This document shows positions 23,257-33,936 of a stretch of DNA of 64,000 nucleotides, piece by piece (positions within the stretch are counted from its first letter, which is position 1; each line of letters begins with the position of its first letter). The position numbers and the translations under genes were made by a program. This DNA is from Argyresthia goedartella (Eukaryota; Arthropoda; Insecta; Lepidoptera; Argyresthiidae). Below the pieces are notes generated by a model. The model ran no database searches. It was not told the DNA's origin and saw only the letters and a list, made by a program, of their open reading frames with translations. The DNA is taken from assembly GCA_949825045.1 (NCBI GenBank), contig OX463816.1, positions 16,115,579 through 16,179,578 of the forward strand, in the 5' to 3' direction.

Positions 23257-24604
23257 ACATTTAATGTGGATGCTGCGTTTCCCTCATCTCCTGAAGCGTA
23301 GCAAACCCACAAACGCATAAATTAAATTACTGTAAAATTAGTGTGACTTCTGTTGCTGCAGGTTAGCTGACAAATAATTTATGTTAGGGTTGTAAGATGT
23401 TCCTTTTAGCAAAATGCATGCTGAACTGGATTCACCTGTTAAACGGTTTCTAACCGAGTTTTAATGCTATTCATCTCTGAAAATAATGACTCGCAGCCAT
23501 ATGTAGATGAAAACATTGTTAAAATAGCATGAGCCATCTTCTTCAAAGAGTTAAATGTGTCTGGTAACGCATTCCAGCGTAGGATCACTAGCGTCCGATC
23601 GTCATAAAACACTTAACACATTTTTTACACATGTTTTATGATCGGCGACGTGTCCGAAATATTGTGTCGCGTGCCATTGATGGCACGCGTGCCATTGGTT
23701 CGCCTACCCTGCCCTATGGCCTTCACAAGCATGGTACCCACTCTTAAAAAGCTCGTTAGTTACAGTCATAGTTTACCTCAATCCTAACGGAGGCCTATTA
23801 CAATCGCATTTCAGAATACATCAACACCAACACCAACTTCACAAGACACTTACCCTGGGTGCCGCGGTGCTCTCAGATACGCATTAATCCTCCGCGGAGC
23901 ACCACCATCTGCTTCGACCTCATCTTAGCCTCATTATCGTATGCGACCATATGACAATACAATGTATCATATAAACTGTAGTAGCAACATTGCATACAAG
24001 TAAAATCAGACGTCTACACCAGGTCAGTTACAACAGTCTTACAGTGTTATTTATAAAAATTCAATTTCTCTAAAACACTCATAAAATGGCTTTAAAACAG
24101 ATTTAAAACCCGTTCTCACAAAATTGTGATTTATAGAATGAAATCTGTATTTTAGTTTCCTTATAAACCTTTTATAACATAAAGTAGCTCAGATCATTCT
24201 ACAATTACCCGATAAGCACATTTTAGGCATAATAACACTGTATATTCTCTTTGGTGTACACCAAATGCCAAAATAAACGTCAGTCAGTTGTAAATGAATT
24301 TAAGCAGAGTTTCGTTTATCTGAGAATTTATGTTGGTTATTTTTTGCTAGTTTGTTGGAACATAGAGTAAATTTCTACACATACACAGACCTTTTTTTAT
24401 TAAGTTAACGGCTTTGGATTATCTTCCTTCAGCCGCCATCCAGGGACCCACAGAGAATAAGCAAACTTACGACAGTGTTTTACTTATAACTGACTCGTCG
24501 TACTTTTATAAATCATTAAACCAGAAAACGCTTACTTAGGTTTAAAGAGGCATTTGCTTAAACAGGTATACAAACATAAATTCGTTATTTTTTATAGGTA
24601 AGAC
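23257..24604. other. no recognised gene
   Basis: No domain or clear repeat identified between DIRS-1 and DIRS-3. It includes a GC-richer stretch near 23570-23720 without an ORF. Confidence 0.4.
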
Positions 24605-25370
24605 TGTTTAGTGCATCAATTAAAAAATGGCGCATCCTACGGTACCTTTAATTGTCATCGCTCCGCACTTGCGTTACTCTTAGGAGACGGATTAGGCACC
24701 GACGAACAAATAAATCGCTTACTAAAGGGTGCATATATATTAAGGAGAAACTTTTCTGAATACTCGGGATCATGGAATACAAAAGTAGTTTTAGATCACA
24801 TAGCTGGTTGGTTTCCACATAATCAACATTTTTTGGAAAAACATACTAAGAAATTTGTTACATTGCTTGCCGTATGTACAGGGCACAAGGTACAAACTTT
24901 TAGCATGATTTGAGCAAAATATTAGCTTTTCTCAGATTGGGATAAAAATTGTAATTAAAGATATAATTAAAACTCCCGTACTATTCGAATACACCAACTG
25001 TATGTCCAGCAAAAACCCTTGAAGATTACCTTGCTGCAACTAAGAATCTAAGGATAAACATTACAAAACTTTTATTATAACTATACTTACTATAAAACCG
25101 CCCCATAAGCAATCCCCATAAACCCCACATTACAATATATTAGGAGATGGATACAACAGACGCTAGGTGAATGTGGCGTGGATGTAAAGCAGTTCAGCAC
25201 GCATAGCACGCGCCACGCATCGACATCCGCGGCCCATGCAGCTGGGGTGTCACTGGATAACATTAGAAAGACAGCCGGTTGGACTAAGACATCTGAGACT
25301 AAGTTTTAAAATCGTCCAATAATAGAAGAAGATACTTATGCGAGGATTATCCTATCATTGTGATTAATCA
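24605..25370 (+). pseudogene. DIRS-3 tyrosine recombinase (relic)
   Basis: 24611-24913 reads GASYGTFNCHRSALALLLGD to LLAVCTGHKVQTFSMI, homologous to the middle of the DIRS-2 recombinase (GAQYGTLNSCRSALSLLLGD to LLALVTAHRVQTMSQI). The first catalytic arginine is lysine here. A second piece, about 25184-25330, has STHSTRHASTSAAHAAGVS with the HxxR box and TAGWTKTSETKF followed by a stop where the nucleophilic Tyr should be. Stops and deletions make it inactive. It belongs to the same family as DIRS-2. Confidence 0.85.
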
Positions 25371-25588
25371 AAAATATCGGAGACTACTTAAAAATAATCC
25401 CTCTGTGGTACTATATATGGTAATAAGATAAGATTTTGATTGTATGACATGACAATTTACAGGTAATCTCTTACTTTTTTATGAAAGATCAGTTTGTTGG
25501 TTCTACTAAGATAAATAAAAAGTATTTAAAATCCATGCCGTTTTATTTTGAAACCATAACAAAACCAAAACTCTAACTCTAAACATCT

Positions 25589-25675
25589 ACCATGTTAAAA
25601 TTATATCTGAAGAATAAAGCGACTTCTCAAGTTAAGTTCGAGCATGGTTATAATAATCGCTTTATTTGATGATAT
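25589..25675. repeat. DIRS-3 internal complementary region
   Basis: Begins ACCATGTTAAAATTATATCT as does the terminal repeat at 25874, and then continues as the reverse complement of 25905-25955 (ACTTCTCAAGT, GCTTTATT). This is the arrangement seen in DIRS-2 at 34182-34299. Confidence 0.65.
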
Positions 25676-25873
25676 ACTAAGTCCCTTCCGCCCCTATCCA
25701 AAGAAAGTTTTGTTAAATAAATAACCACTCATCTCTAAAATAAAGAGATGATCAGACGCAGACCAATGGGAGAGCAGCACACAAAGGACACTTTCACAAA
25801 AACTGCTTTCAAAGAAAATAAAAACCTTTACTCTTTAAACGTGCATCCCTATATAGAAATATTGTAATGATTG

Positions 25874-25960
25874 ACCATGTTAAAATTATATCTTCGAATA
25901 AAGCAATTAGTATTATCATGATCGAACTTCACTTGAGAAGTTCGTTTGATCATTAATAAT
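25874..25960 (+). repeat. DIRS-3 3' terminal repeat
   Basis: Shares ATGAT-GAACTTCAC and AAGTTCGTTT-ATCA with the outer end of DIRS-2 (34527-34567), marking the 3' end of the relic. The 5' part of DIRS-3 was not found. Confidence 0.65.
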
Positions 25961-25994
25961 AATTAATATGTAATATTTGTAGTAACTAAACACA

Positions 25995-26125
25995 AATATT
26001 TTTAAAAGAGATCTAAAAATCCATGTCTGGTAGTTTCTTGACCCTTCTTCTCCCACAGTGTTCGAATGTAGAGAAGATGCAAAAAACTACGTTTTCTAAA
26101 CTTATTTCAATATTTACAGAAAATA
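25995..26125 (+). repeat. R1 repeat, copy 3
   Basis: Same blocks as copy 1 (AAAAGAGATCTAAAAATCCA and CCCTTCTTCTCCCACAGTG), starting right after the DIRS-3 end. Confidence 0.6.
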
Positions 26126-27580
26126 TATGTTGATTGATTGTTTGGTAATATTAGATTTTTTTGAAAAATAACACAATATATACAAATCTAAACGGAGTAA
26201 AATTCTGGTCGTATTAACGAAATCCGCACTGGCTTATGCCTCTATTTCATGTCCCAATATCCGTGCACTAATCTGAAAATCATTTCCGAATCGTTTGAAT
26301 GATTATTCAAACGATAATCATAATTATGAATCCTATTACCGCGGCCAGGCTGGCATGTGGCCATGGACAAATCCTCCAAACCAAATGTTGTCGGTACACC
26401 TACATCAATTATCTAAATTGATGACTCTATTCTATACCCACGATCGATTTGATTCGAAATGGAGCTTTCAAACAATCTACCATAATTTCATTTTGATAAT
26501 ATGAAGATCTGATTTATACCAAAGCAGCAGCAGGTTTTCAGTTTTTGTTAACTTTCGTATGATTTAGATACAAAATACAAAATCTTTATTCACCAGATTG
26601 GGTTGAAATATACAAGTTGCTTGTGGACCCCACACTGCGTTTAACCTGTCACGAGGAGTCCTGGCCAAATTACAAGTTTACATATACTTAATTAGTTGCT
26701 AACTTCGTAAGTTAGTTTATTCGTAAAGACGAAAATGATTTTATTTAAGTTTTAGTGAAAAAAAGGAAAATGATATAAAACAAAAAAATTAAGCTAAGTA
26801 AGACCAACAGTTATATAAATATTTATATATTACAAATAAGAGTGGTATTGTATATGTATGCAGAGAATGTTAAGGATAAATAAAGATAATTCAAAATCAG
26901 TTTAATTCTATGAGGGATGTCATGTGGATATAGATAATGTATAATAAATATAATGTGTATGTGTGTTTAGATTTGTGATTAAGGAGGAATATAAATAAAT
27001 AGGTGTGTAAGTGTGTGTGTAATTATTACTTAGGTACAAACGGATAGGAGGGATCCGGTTTTGTAAAGATGTAGCTGTGGCTGGAAATATTCTGCCGCAA
27101 CTGTTATTTAAATTCTAAATGGCAGTACGTTTTAAATATTTAGTGTGTTTGGTCTAGTTTAGTTGGCAACGTATAATCCACTAAATATGTGTATATATAG
27201 AGTAATGTATGTATAAATAATACTTGGAACTAGAAACGGCTTAAAATTTATTGACTGTCGGGAACAAAACACTAACTTTACGCGAAACAAATTAAACGTC
27301 TACTTGTGTTTTCCTCTCCGTCCAGAGTATTATCAGAAAATTAGTATTTGCCAGCTATATTATAGATAGTACGAAAACTATAAACTTATTATACTCTTCT
27401 CGGAAGCGAAAACGTCGAGCAAACTTCTGATTATTGATATATGACTGGCTTTGACTTGCAATTGAGAGGTTAGAGTTTTATCGAATTACACCAATACGGG
27501 TAGAAGCTTAGACTTTGACTTAATATGTAAACGTTACTTACAAAATCTGTTACAACGAGTGTAAAATAAAATTTTAAAAA
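26126..27580. other. no recognised gene
   Basis: AT-rich. The 26295-26504 frame shows no motif. An AAAATCTTTATT at about 26578-26590 could be the complement of a LINE 3' tail. GTGT-rich stretches lie near 26950-27020. Confidence 0.4.
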
Positions 27581-27868
27581 ATGACCATGATACAACAACA
27601 AATCATTACTATCATAACTATCATTATGATTTGTATAGTATCAACTAGGCAGATACAACGAATCTGTGTAATTTGTGGAAAGGCACGTACATGTATGGCT
27701 AGTACGCCAGTCTGCCAGAAGCATGTTCGGACGCTACGAATCAGCGACATCGTAGCGTCAGAACATTCGTCTGGACTAGATGACGAACATATGATCGATT
27801 TTTTACGGGATGTTGCTTGTTGTGCGTATAAACTTAGCGCCCTCCTAAGACCATTAATCCGATCCTAA
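27581..27868 (+). CDS. Small Cys-containing protein, 95 aa, unknown
   Basis: ATG at 27581, stop at 27866-27868, and an AATAAA polyadenylation-like signal overlapping the stop. Residues 6-19 are strongly hydrophobic (IITIITIIMICIV), possibly a signal anchor or signal peptide. They are followed by a Cys cluster (CVICGKARTCMASTPVC) and a mixed helical-looking C-terminus (DDEHMIDFLRDVACCAYKL). I do not recognise the family and no transposon motif is present. It may be a single-exon host gene, a retrocopy or a gene captured from elsewhere; a chance ORF cannot be excluded at this length. Confidence 0.4.
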   Translation: MTMIQQQIITIITIIMICIVSTRQIQRICVICGKARTCMASTPVCQKHVRTLRISDIVASEHSSGLDDEHMIDFLRDVACCAYKLSALLRPLIRS

Positions 27869-28112
27869 ATAAAAATTTACCTACAAAATCATCCTACACA
27901 AAGTAATCCTTATTAATTCATTATGCTTCGTATCTCTTACGAAGATGTTTACAAGTTTACATGCAGTTTTCTGATATAAAGTAGCTAAAAATTTATACTT
28001 TTACATGTAAGCCGGCTCCATCATTACGTTTTTGTGTGTCATCCAAATCGCATACGCAGCATTTTATTTCCCAATTTCATTTTGTATCTAAGTTTTGTGA
28101 AGGGTTCTGCGA

Positions 28113-28574
28113 GTATGAGGAAGAAAACCGTTCGAAAATCATGATTACCATAGAATCTTAAAGAAAATTAATAAACTCGAGGAAAAGGCGAATCGTCATC
28201 TAGGTCGGAGGATTACCTCATCTTCATGGGAAAGTGAATCCAGTAACGAACCTGGTCCATTGGAGATTCCCAACTATGGTGATGTTTTCGAATTACCAGG
28301 TGCCGTGCTTGGCTTTTCGGCGGCATCTATTTTATTGGAGACTAACTTTCAAATGCGGCATTTTGCACCCTTCGGAGCGTTCGCGATGCGATCGTGGTGC
28401 AATCTCCAGTACAGAATCGGGCACCAGGTTTTGTATTTGGAAATGGGCCTTGTGAAAGTTTTACAAACTTTTTTTCTAACTACCCTTAATAATCAAAAAT
28501 TTGTGCACGGTTCCGCGCGCTTGATTGTGAGGGTCGCCGCCTACCTAAAAACTTACCAAGACTATCGCGCGTGA
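28113..28574 (+). pseudogene. Relic ORF with a gag-like start
   Basis: A short ATG frame (MRKKTVRKS) is followed after a one-base shift by RILKKINKLEEKANRHLGRR and SSWESESSNEP, then a frame open to 28574. The basic, Leu-spaced start resembles the first residues of the DIRS-2 gag 1.5 kb downstream (KSLRKRLKKLERRLRRDE). I infer a remnant of a related gag; the second half (ELPGAVLGF onward) is unassigned. Confidence 0.35.
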
Positions 28575-28649
28575 TTGGCTCGTCCGTCACGTACTTATTA
28601 CTATACATAAATATACTTAACTGCAAGGTATAAATATGCATGTACATCG

Positions 28650-28950
28650 CACCACGTATATCGTTCATTGCTGCAATTATAACTAAACCCCGTACTATGT
28701 AAATCGTATAGTGCTAAGTTGTATCAAAATTTATCCTCACTTTGCACCACGTAAACAGTTTAGTGCAATGTGCCTACTCCGCGTACATCGCGTTGTATGA
28801 TAATGTCAGAAAAGCCATAAAGTTTTAAAAAGTAAGGGGAATGTCACCTATAAACCCCGCATTACGTAAATCGTTTAGTGCAGAGCTGCACCACATTTAT
28901 CCTCACTTTGCACCATGTAAATCGTGTAATGCAATGTGCCTACTCTCAGA
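28650..28950 (+). repeat. Short interspersed motif GTAAATCGTNTAGTGCA, five copies
   Basis: Variants near 28653, 28698, 28748, 28864 and 28915, spaced by roughly 45-115 bases. The block ACCCCG..A....GTAAATCGT to GCAATGTGCCTACTC is present twice (28687-28780 and 28855-28945), so a tandem duplication of about 165 bp explains part of it. Confidence 0.65.
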
Positions 28951-29242
28951 TCTAGCTGACCACTTCAGGTCATCAAGAGCATTCGTGAGATCCGGCAACA
29001 GCTTGACACAAATCAACTTCAACCCACAGCAGAGGCCGATCCAATCTACTATGGGGTATGCTCGGAGCATTTTAAACGCGATGGGGCAGCTAAGGGCAGC
29101 CGCCGCCGTAGCCGAGCCTAGAGCACGCCTGGCGGGTCTGCAGGGAGTACCAGGGAAGGGTGTCTACACCCCCCCCCCCCCCCCCTCCCCTCCGGTCAAG
29201 GTCTTGCGGTCAAGGCACAGAGTATTGAAAAAACATAAATAG
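28841..29242 (+). CDS. hypothetical ORF, 133 aa
   Basis: ATG at 28841. The first part overlaps the short tandem motifs. The second part (STMGYARSILNAMGQLRAAAAV, then a proline run encoded by a poly-C tract at 29170-29186) is compositionally distinct and ends in a basic tail (RSRHRVLKKHK). No known domain. It lies between a gag-like relic and a LINE fragment, so it is probably transposon debris. Confidence 0.25.
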   Translation: MSPINPALRKSFSAELHHIYPHFAPCKSCNAMCLLSDLADHFRSSRAFVRSGNSLTQINFNPQQRPIQSTMGYARSILNAMGQLRAAAAVAEPRARLAGLQGVPGKGVYTPPPPPSPPVKVLRSRHRVLKKHK

Positions 29243-29251
29243 CTTTACTAA

Positions 29252-29460
29252 AAATGTTGACAGGCACAAGCGAAATAATGTAAGAAGAGGAAATAAAATT
29301 GACCAACCGTACTTTAGACTAGCGAAAGCCAGAACTTAATTTGTGGGTCTGAGTAAACAATACAATAACAAAATACCGGAAGAGATATTAAATTTATCAG
29401 AGAAGAAATTTAAAGGTATTGTTAAAAAAACATTGTGCTATAAAGATATTTTAGGTGATT
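29252..29460 (+). pseudogene. LINE I RT C-terminus, left half (target of DIRS-2)
   Basis: Encodes the end of a CR1/Jockey-type ORF2: NVDRHKRNNVRRGNKIDQP, then after one stop YNNKIPEEILNLSEKKF and KTLCYKDILGD. The frame is cut at 29460 in the middle of a Tyr codon and resumes at 34572 with YINDKAV, a typical end for these proteins. The reading frame is therefore split by DIRS-2. Confidence 0.8.
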
Positions 29461-29607
29461 ATGCTGTATCTTCGTCCGAGGGATTTCTTTAAATACCACA
29501 TGTAGTATCGGGCCTAGTTGTCGCCGTTCCACACTAATTTGAGACTATTTTTTTTATTTATTTTTTTAAACTACCTACTACCACCAACTACCCAGGTGTC
29601 GCTTCAT
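29461..29607 (+). repeat. DIRS-2 left inverted terminal repeat
   Basis: Complementary to the right repeat at 34378-34520 over most of its length (CTTCGTCCGAGGGATTTC, CCGTTCCACACTAATTTGA, CCAACTACCCAGGTGTCGC), with a few mismatches. Confidence 0.9.
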
Positions 29608-29691
29608 TCGCGTTCTAGTGTTCGCCGTTTCCGCACGCGCTCATCGAATAAAAATAAAAATACTTGATATTCATAGTTTTGAAAGGATAAA

Positions 29692-31108
29692 ATGCCGAAA
29701 AGGAAGAGTGAGCAAGAGGATTTTAAAAGTTTACGTAAGAGATTAAAGAAGTTGGAACGTCGACTTCGCCGTGACGAAAGAAATGATCGTAATAGGCGAG
29801 ATAGTCGTCAGGAATATGATTCAGCTAAAACACCCACCTTGTTTGCGCAGTCGGACAATGAAGGTTAGTTAAATAGTTCCATTATAGGTATGATTCTTGT
29901 TTCACTGTTTGTCGATGCGCCTGCGCATAGAATGTAGGTCAAGGTCAAAAGTGCAGACGACTTGTTTTGCAATACCTATGATTATTGATTATCATGATTT
30001 GGCATTCATGGAGGGGTTTGCGTGTCTCCCTTTGGGGTTACACTACCCAAAAAATCTCCATTATGTTTCTTTGTTTGTACCTCAACTTGCGTACCCCTCT
30101 TTGGAGATGTACTGGTTGGTTATGTTTTGCGAAACAATTCTTAGGATTGTTTTTTAAACATAAAGGTACCTACCATCAAGGCCATTGCCTGGATTTTTTC
30201 CAGACGCCCATCCAAATGTTCCTGACATACACGTCGTGGAAGTACACGCAGAGCATTCTTCTCGGGCAGCTCTGGAGGAGCCGGCCCCAACTACATCCGA
30301 AACACACGCCACAGAAGAGTTGGTATTCGACGATGATATCTCGAGATCCTTGGCGCTGATCCTACTGAAGATAACGTATATGGGAAGCCATTAAACAAGG
30401 ATGTTGCCGTACGTCTGGAACATTGTGCAACTAACGGTTTATCGAAGGAGATACGAAAACAGCTGACAGATAAGTACCTCACGAAAATTGTAAACTGATT
30501 AAAGCGCCCGCTCTTAATCTGGAAATGAAGGCGGCCACTTCAGAACTGACATTGAAAATGGACAAAGCTATAGAGGAAAAACAGAGGCTCCTTTCGACAC
30601 CAAGACTTGCCTGGGTGCGGCAACAACAATGGTGTTAACTTCACAAGAAAAAAATCATGACCTTCTGAGGCTACTTATGGATACTGGTCGCTTACTAGTG
30701 GACTGCATGTACAGCGACTCCACCACCAGAAGGACCTTCATTCTATCGGCACTGAAAAAAGAAATGAAGGATCAAATTCAATCTACCAAGGTTGACGAAC
30801 TCTTGTTTGGTAAAGATCTGTCAGAGACGCTTAAAGCTGCCAAAACCGTGAATAAATCTGGTGCAGAACTAAAACCCCAGACCACACCCAGACCAACCGG
30901 GTCCGGACCCCGACCTTCAACATCAACTTCACAGGCAAAAAACTGGAGAGCTCCTGTCCCCCAGCAACAATACCGTCAACCATACCGACAACAGCATCCG
31001 GCAGGTCCACCGCGCTTCACGAGGCCAGCTGCGACGAGGAGTCGGCCGCCGCCATCATCGAGGACGTCGTGTCAGCATCAGCGGCCGCATCACAACCAGC
31101 GCCGCTAA
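29692..31108 (+). pseudogene. DIRS-2 gag with a candidate intron (frameshifted)
   Basis: ATG at 29692. Exon 1 (to 29863) encodes a basic start with KKLERRLRRDERNDRN and ends SDNE. A GT-AG intron (29864-30203) would join it in frame to DAHPNVPDIHVVEV. Downstream, at least three frame changes occur between about 30345 and 30600; recognisable stretches are NKDVAVRLEHCATNGLS and LEMKAATSELTLKMDKAIEE. The last open piece (30629-31108) holds LLMDTGRLLVDCMYSDSTTR and a Pro/Gln/Arg-rich tail. Gag function (RNA packaging) is inferred from position and composition. The end overlaps pol by 40 bases in a -1 frame. Confidence 0.75.
29864..30203 (+). other. Candidate spliceosomal intron in DIRS-2 gag
   Basis: Donor AAG|GTTAGT and acceptor GGATTTTTTCCAG|AC. 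Exon 1 leaves one base that joins the first two of exon 2 to make a Gasp codon (GAC), keeping the frame. Without splicing the frame ends at once at the TAG inside the donor (29866-29868). Confidence 0.55.
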
Positions 31109-32874
31109 TACCGGTAAATAATGCTGGAAGCTTACCCCTATACTATGACCAATGGCTAAAAATAACTAATGATCCGGTTGTCCTGTCATACATTCTGGGT
31201 TACATGATACCTTTTGTTCAACCTGTTACGCAGCATAGCGTACCTCTTAATAATAATTTTTCTACTTTAGAAAAGAGTCAAATTGATGACGCAATCTCTG
31301 ATTTATTATCTATAGGTGCAATTAGTAAGTTTGCACCGTGCACAGGCCAATTTCTGTCGAGCATATTTCTCATTCCTAAATCTAACGGTAAAATGCGTTT
31401 CATCTTAAACTTAAAAAGTTTAAACAAGTTTGTAGAAACTCATCATTTTAAGTTGGAGGACTTAAGGACAGCTCTGAAATTAATTTCAAGAGATGTTTAT
31501 TTGGCAAAAATAGATGTGAAAGATGCATATTTCTTCATAAGTATCCACCCAGAACACAGGAAATACTTACGCTTTCAATGGCAGGGTAACAGCAGCTCCA
31601 ATTCTAAAATATTGTACCAGTTTAATGTTTTACCGTTTGGTCTTAGCAGAGCACCGTATGTGTTTACCAAGGTAATGAAACCAGTAGCTAAGCTCTTGCG
31701 CACTGCAGGTTATCTCTCCACCCTGTATTTAGACGATTGATTCCTGTTAGGAAATTCTTTCACTCAGTGCTTGGACAACATTGAAAAGACCAAATTATTA
31801 CTGACAGCACTTGGATTTATAATCAACAAAGAGAAAAGCTGCCTTGTACCCAGTAAATCGTGCATTTTCTTAGGATATTGTATAGACTCAGAAAAACTTC
31901 AGGTAAGTTTACCACATGATAAAATCTGCCGGATTCAGAAAGAGATAGATAAGTTTCTTGGTCTACAGCGTTGCAAAATAAGAGAATTTGCACAATTTAT
32001 TGGATTACTCATTTCAGCTTATCCAGCTATTGAGTATGGCTGGATGTACACTAAATCGATAGAACGTCTAAAATTCCTTAGCTTAAAACCCAATCTTGAC
32101 TATAACGCTTACATGAATATTCCCGATTGGATTAAACCTGATTTATACTGGTGGCAAAAGGCTGTAAGAACATCGGTTTGTAAAATTAAAACCGATACGT
32201 ACTGCCTAGAGATTTTCTCAGATGCCTCAACTACGGGGTGGGGGGCGGCCTATGGGGAGCAAAGAGCTAGCGGTCCGTGGTCAGAACAGGAGCGTACATA
32301 TCATATCAACTACCTGGAACTACTGGCAGCCTTCCTAGGATTAAAAACATTCACAATTAATTTAACAAACTGCCAAGTGTTATTAAGAGTAGATAATACC
32401 ACTGCGCTGTCTTATATTAACAGGATGGGGGGTATCCAATACCCGCATCTCACTGAAATAACAAAACAATTGTGGCAGTATTGCGAATCTAGACAATTAT
32501 TTGTTTTCGCATCCTATATAAGCTCAAAATATAATACACTTGCGGATACAGAATCTCGAAAATTACATCCTGACATTGAATGGCAACTGTCCGATGCAGG
32601 TTTCCAACAAGTTGTTACGAAACTGGGTACACCGGAAGTAGATTTATTCGCCAGTAGAACAAATAAAAAATGTGTACAGTATATTTCTTGGACTCGAGAC
32701 CCAGACGCCATAGCGGTGAATGCCTTTACTGTCACGTGGTCTCGTTATTTCTTCTATGCTTTCCCACCCTTTTCAGTAATTTTGAAATCTCTGAGAAAGA
32801 TTATTTCTGACCAGGCCACCGGTATCATGGTGGTTCCGATGTGGCCTACGCAGCCCTGGTTTCCACTTTTTTAA
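31069..32874 (+). pseudogene. DIRS-2 reverse transcriptase and RNase H (one internal stop)
   Basis: RT opens in the frame that overlaps gag. Motifs: FLSSIFLIPKSNGKMRFI, DVYLAKIDVKDAYFFISI, FNVLPFGLSRAPYVFTK and the catalytic LYLDD near 31726-31737, directly followed by TGA at 31738-31740 where DIRS elements usually have a bulky residue; one base change from TGG would explain it. The frame continues to 32874 with FLGYCID, then RNase H: EIFSDASTTGWGAAY, YLELLAAFLGLK and LLRVDNTTALSYIN. The connection includes VDLFASRTNKKC and DPDAIAVNAF. The only lesion seen in the catalytic domains is this stop. The enzyme copies element RNA and removes the RNA strand. Confidence 0.9.
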
Positions 32875-33006
32875 AAAACTTCTAGTTACGGAATTAATAA
32901 TTCTCAAGCCAGACAGAAATGACAGCTTTATCATTTCTCCCTCTTCCAGCAACCGTCAAGTTCACACGAAAATTACCCTGGCGGTCGGGGTCTTGTCAGG
33001 AAATCA

Positions 33007-33936
33007 ATGTTGAGGAAAGGCATATCTCCAAATGTGGCGGATATAATAGTAGAATCGTTATCATTGAATTCGTTTAATCAATACGATGTTTATTTAAAAC
33101 GATGGTATGAATATTGTAAAATTCACAACATAAGTATATTCGATGCTACCATTACTTCTGTCGCCAATTTTTTGGCGAAGCAATTTGAAGAAGGAGCTCA
33201 GTACGGTACTCTTAATTCATGTAGATCTGCACTATCGCTTTTACTGGGGGATAACTTGGGACAAAACGAAACCTTAAAAAGGTTCTTTAAGGGCGTATTC
33301 GGCATGCGGCCTCCCATGCCACGATACAATGAGACATGGGATACTTCCATTGTCCTAAATTATCTCGCCACAGTGTACCCATATGAAGATATGTCCTTAG
33401 AAAAAATAACCAAGAAAATGATTACGTTGTTGGCTTTAGTAACGGCGCATAGGGTCCAGACCATGTCACAAATTACTTTAGACAACATATCTTTTGGAAC
33501 CGAAAGAGTAACTATAAAGATTGTTGGATTAATAAAAACTTCTAGAAGTGGTTCGTGTCAACCACTTCTCACACTCCCTCATTTTCAAGAAAAGCCAGAG
33601 ATATGTCCTGCCAAATGCTTAGAATCAAATCAAATCAAATCAATTAGCCTTCGAAGACCCTATGTAGCTGTAACGTCTCAGACCTTAAGTCGGTGGATTA
33701 AGGACACATTGAGGAGCAGCGGAGTGGACGTGGAACAGTTCGGTGCGCACAGCGCGCGACACGCCGCCACCTCCGCTGCCCGTCGCACTGGTGTCTCCAT
33801 TGATACCATTAAGAGAACCGCAGGTTGGACTGGGAGCTCAAATACATTTTTCAAATTTTATAATAGGCCTCTTTGCGATTTCACAAACAATGATGAGTTT
33901 GCACAGGCAATAATCAATCAAAGTTTATATATCTAA
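33007..33936 (+). CDS. DIRS-2 tyrosine recombinase, 309 aa, open
   Basis: ATG at 33007, though the frame is open upstream (GRGLVRKS) and the protein may be translated as part of a longer pol. The N-terminal core-binding domain has YDVYLKRWYEYCKIHN and SVANFLAKQFEEGAQYGTL. The catalytic domain has TAHRVQTMSQI (first Arg), HSARHAATSAARRTGVS (HxxR box) and GWTGSSNTFFKFYNRP (nucleophilic Tyr). All catalytic residues are present. Known role in DIRS elements: integration of a circular DNA intermediate by site-specific-type strand exchange. It is homologous to the DIRS-3 relic and more distantly to DIRS-1. It is the least damaged gene of the element. Confidence 0.9.
   Translation: MLRKGISPNVADIIVESLSLNSFNQYDVYLKRWYEYCKIHNISIFDATITSVANFLAKQFEEGAQYGTLNSCRSALSLLLGDNLGQNETLKRFFKGVFGMRPPMPRYNETWDTSIVLNYLATVYPYEDMSLEKITKKMITLLALVTAHRVQTMSQITLDNISFGTERVTIKIVGLIKTSRSGSCQPLLTLPHFQEKPEICPAKCLESNQIKSISLRRPYVAVTSQTLSRWIKDTLRSSGVDVEQFGAHSARHAATSAARRTGVSIDTIKRTAGWTGSSNTFFKFYNRPLCDFTNNDEFAQAIINQSLYI

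Noticed and set aside
26295..26504. 69-codon frame
   Set aside because: No motif, low-complexity Asn/His start, near chance length.
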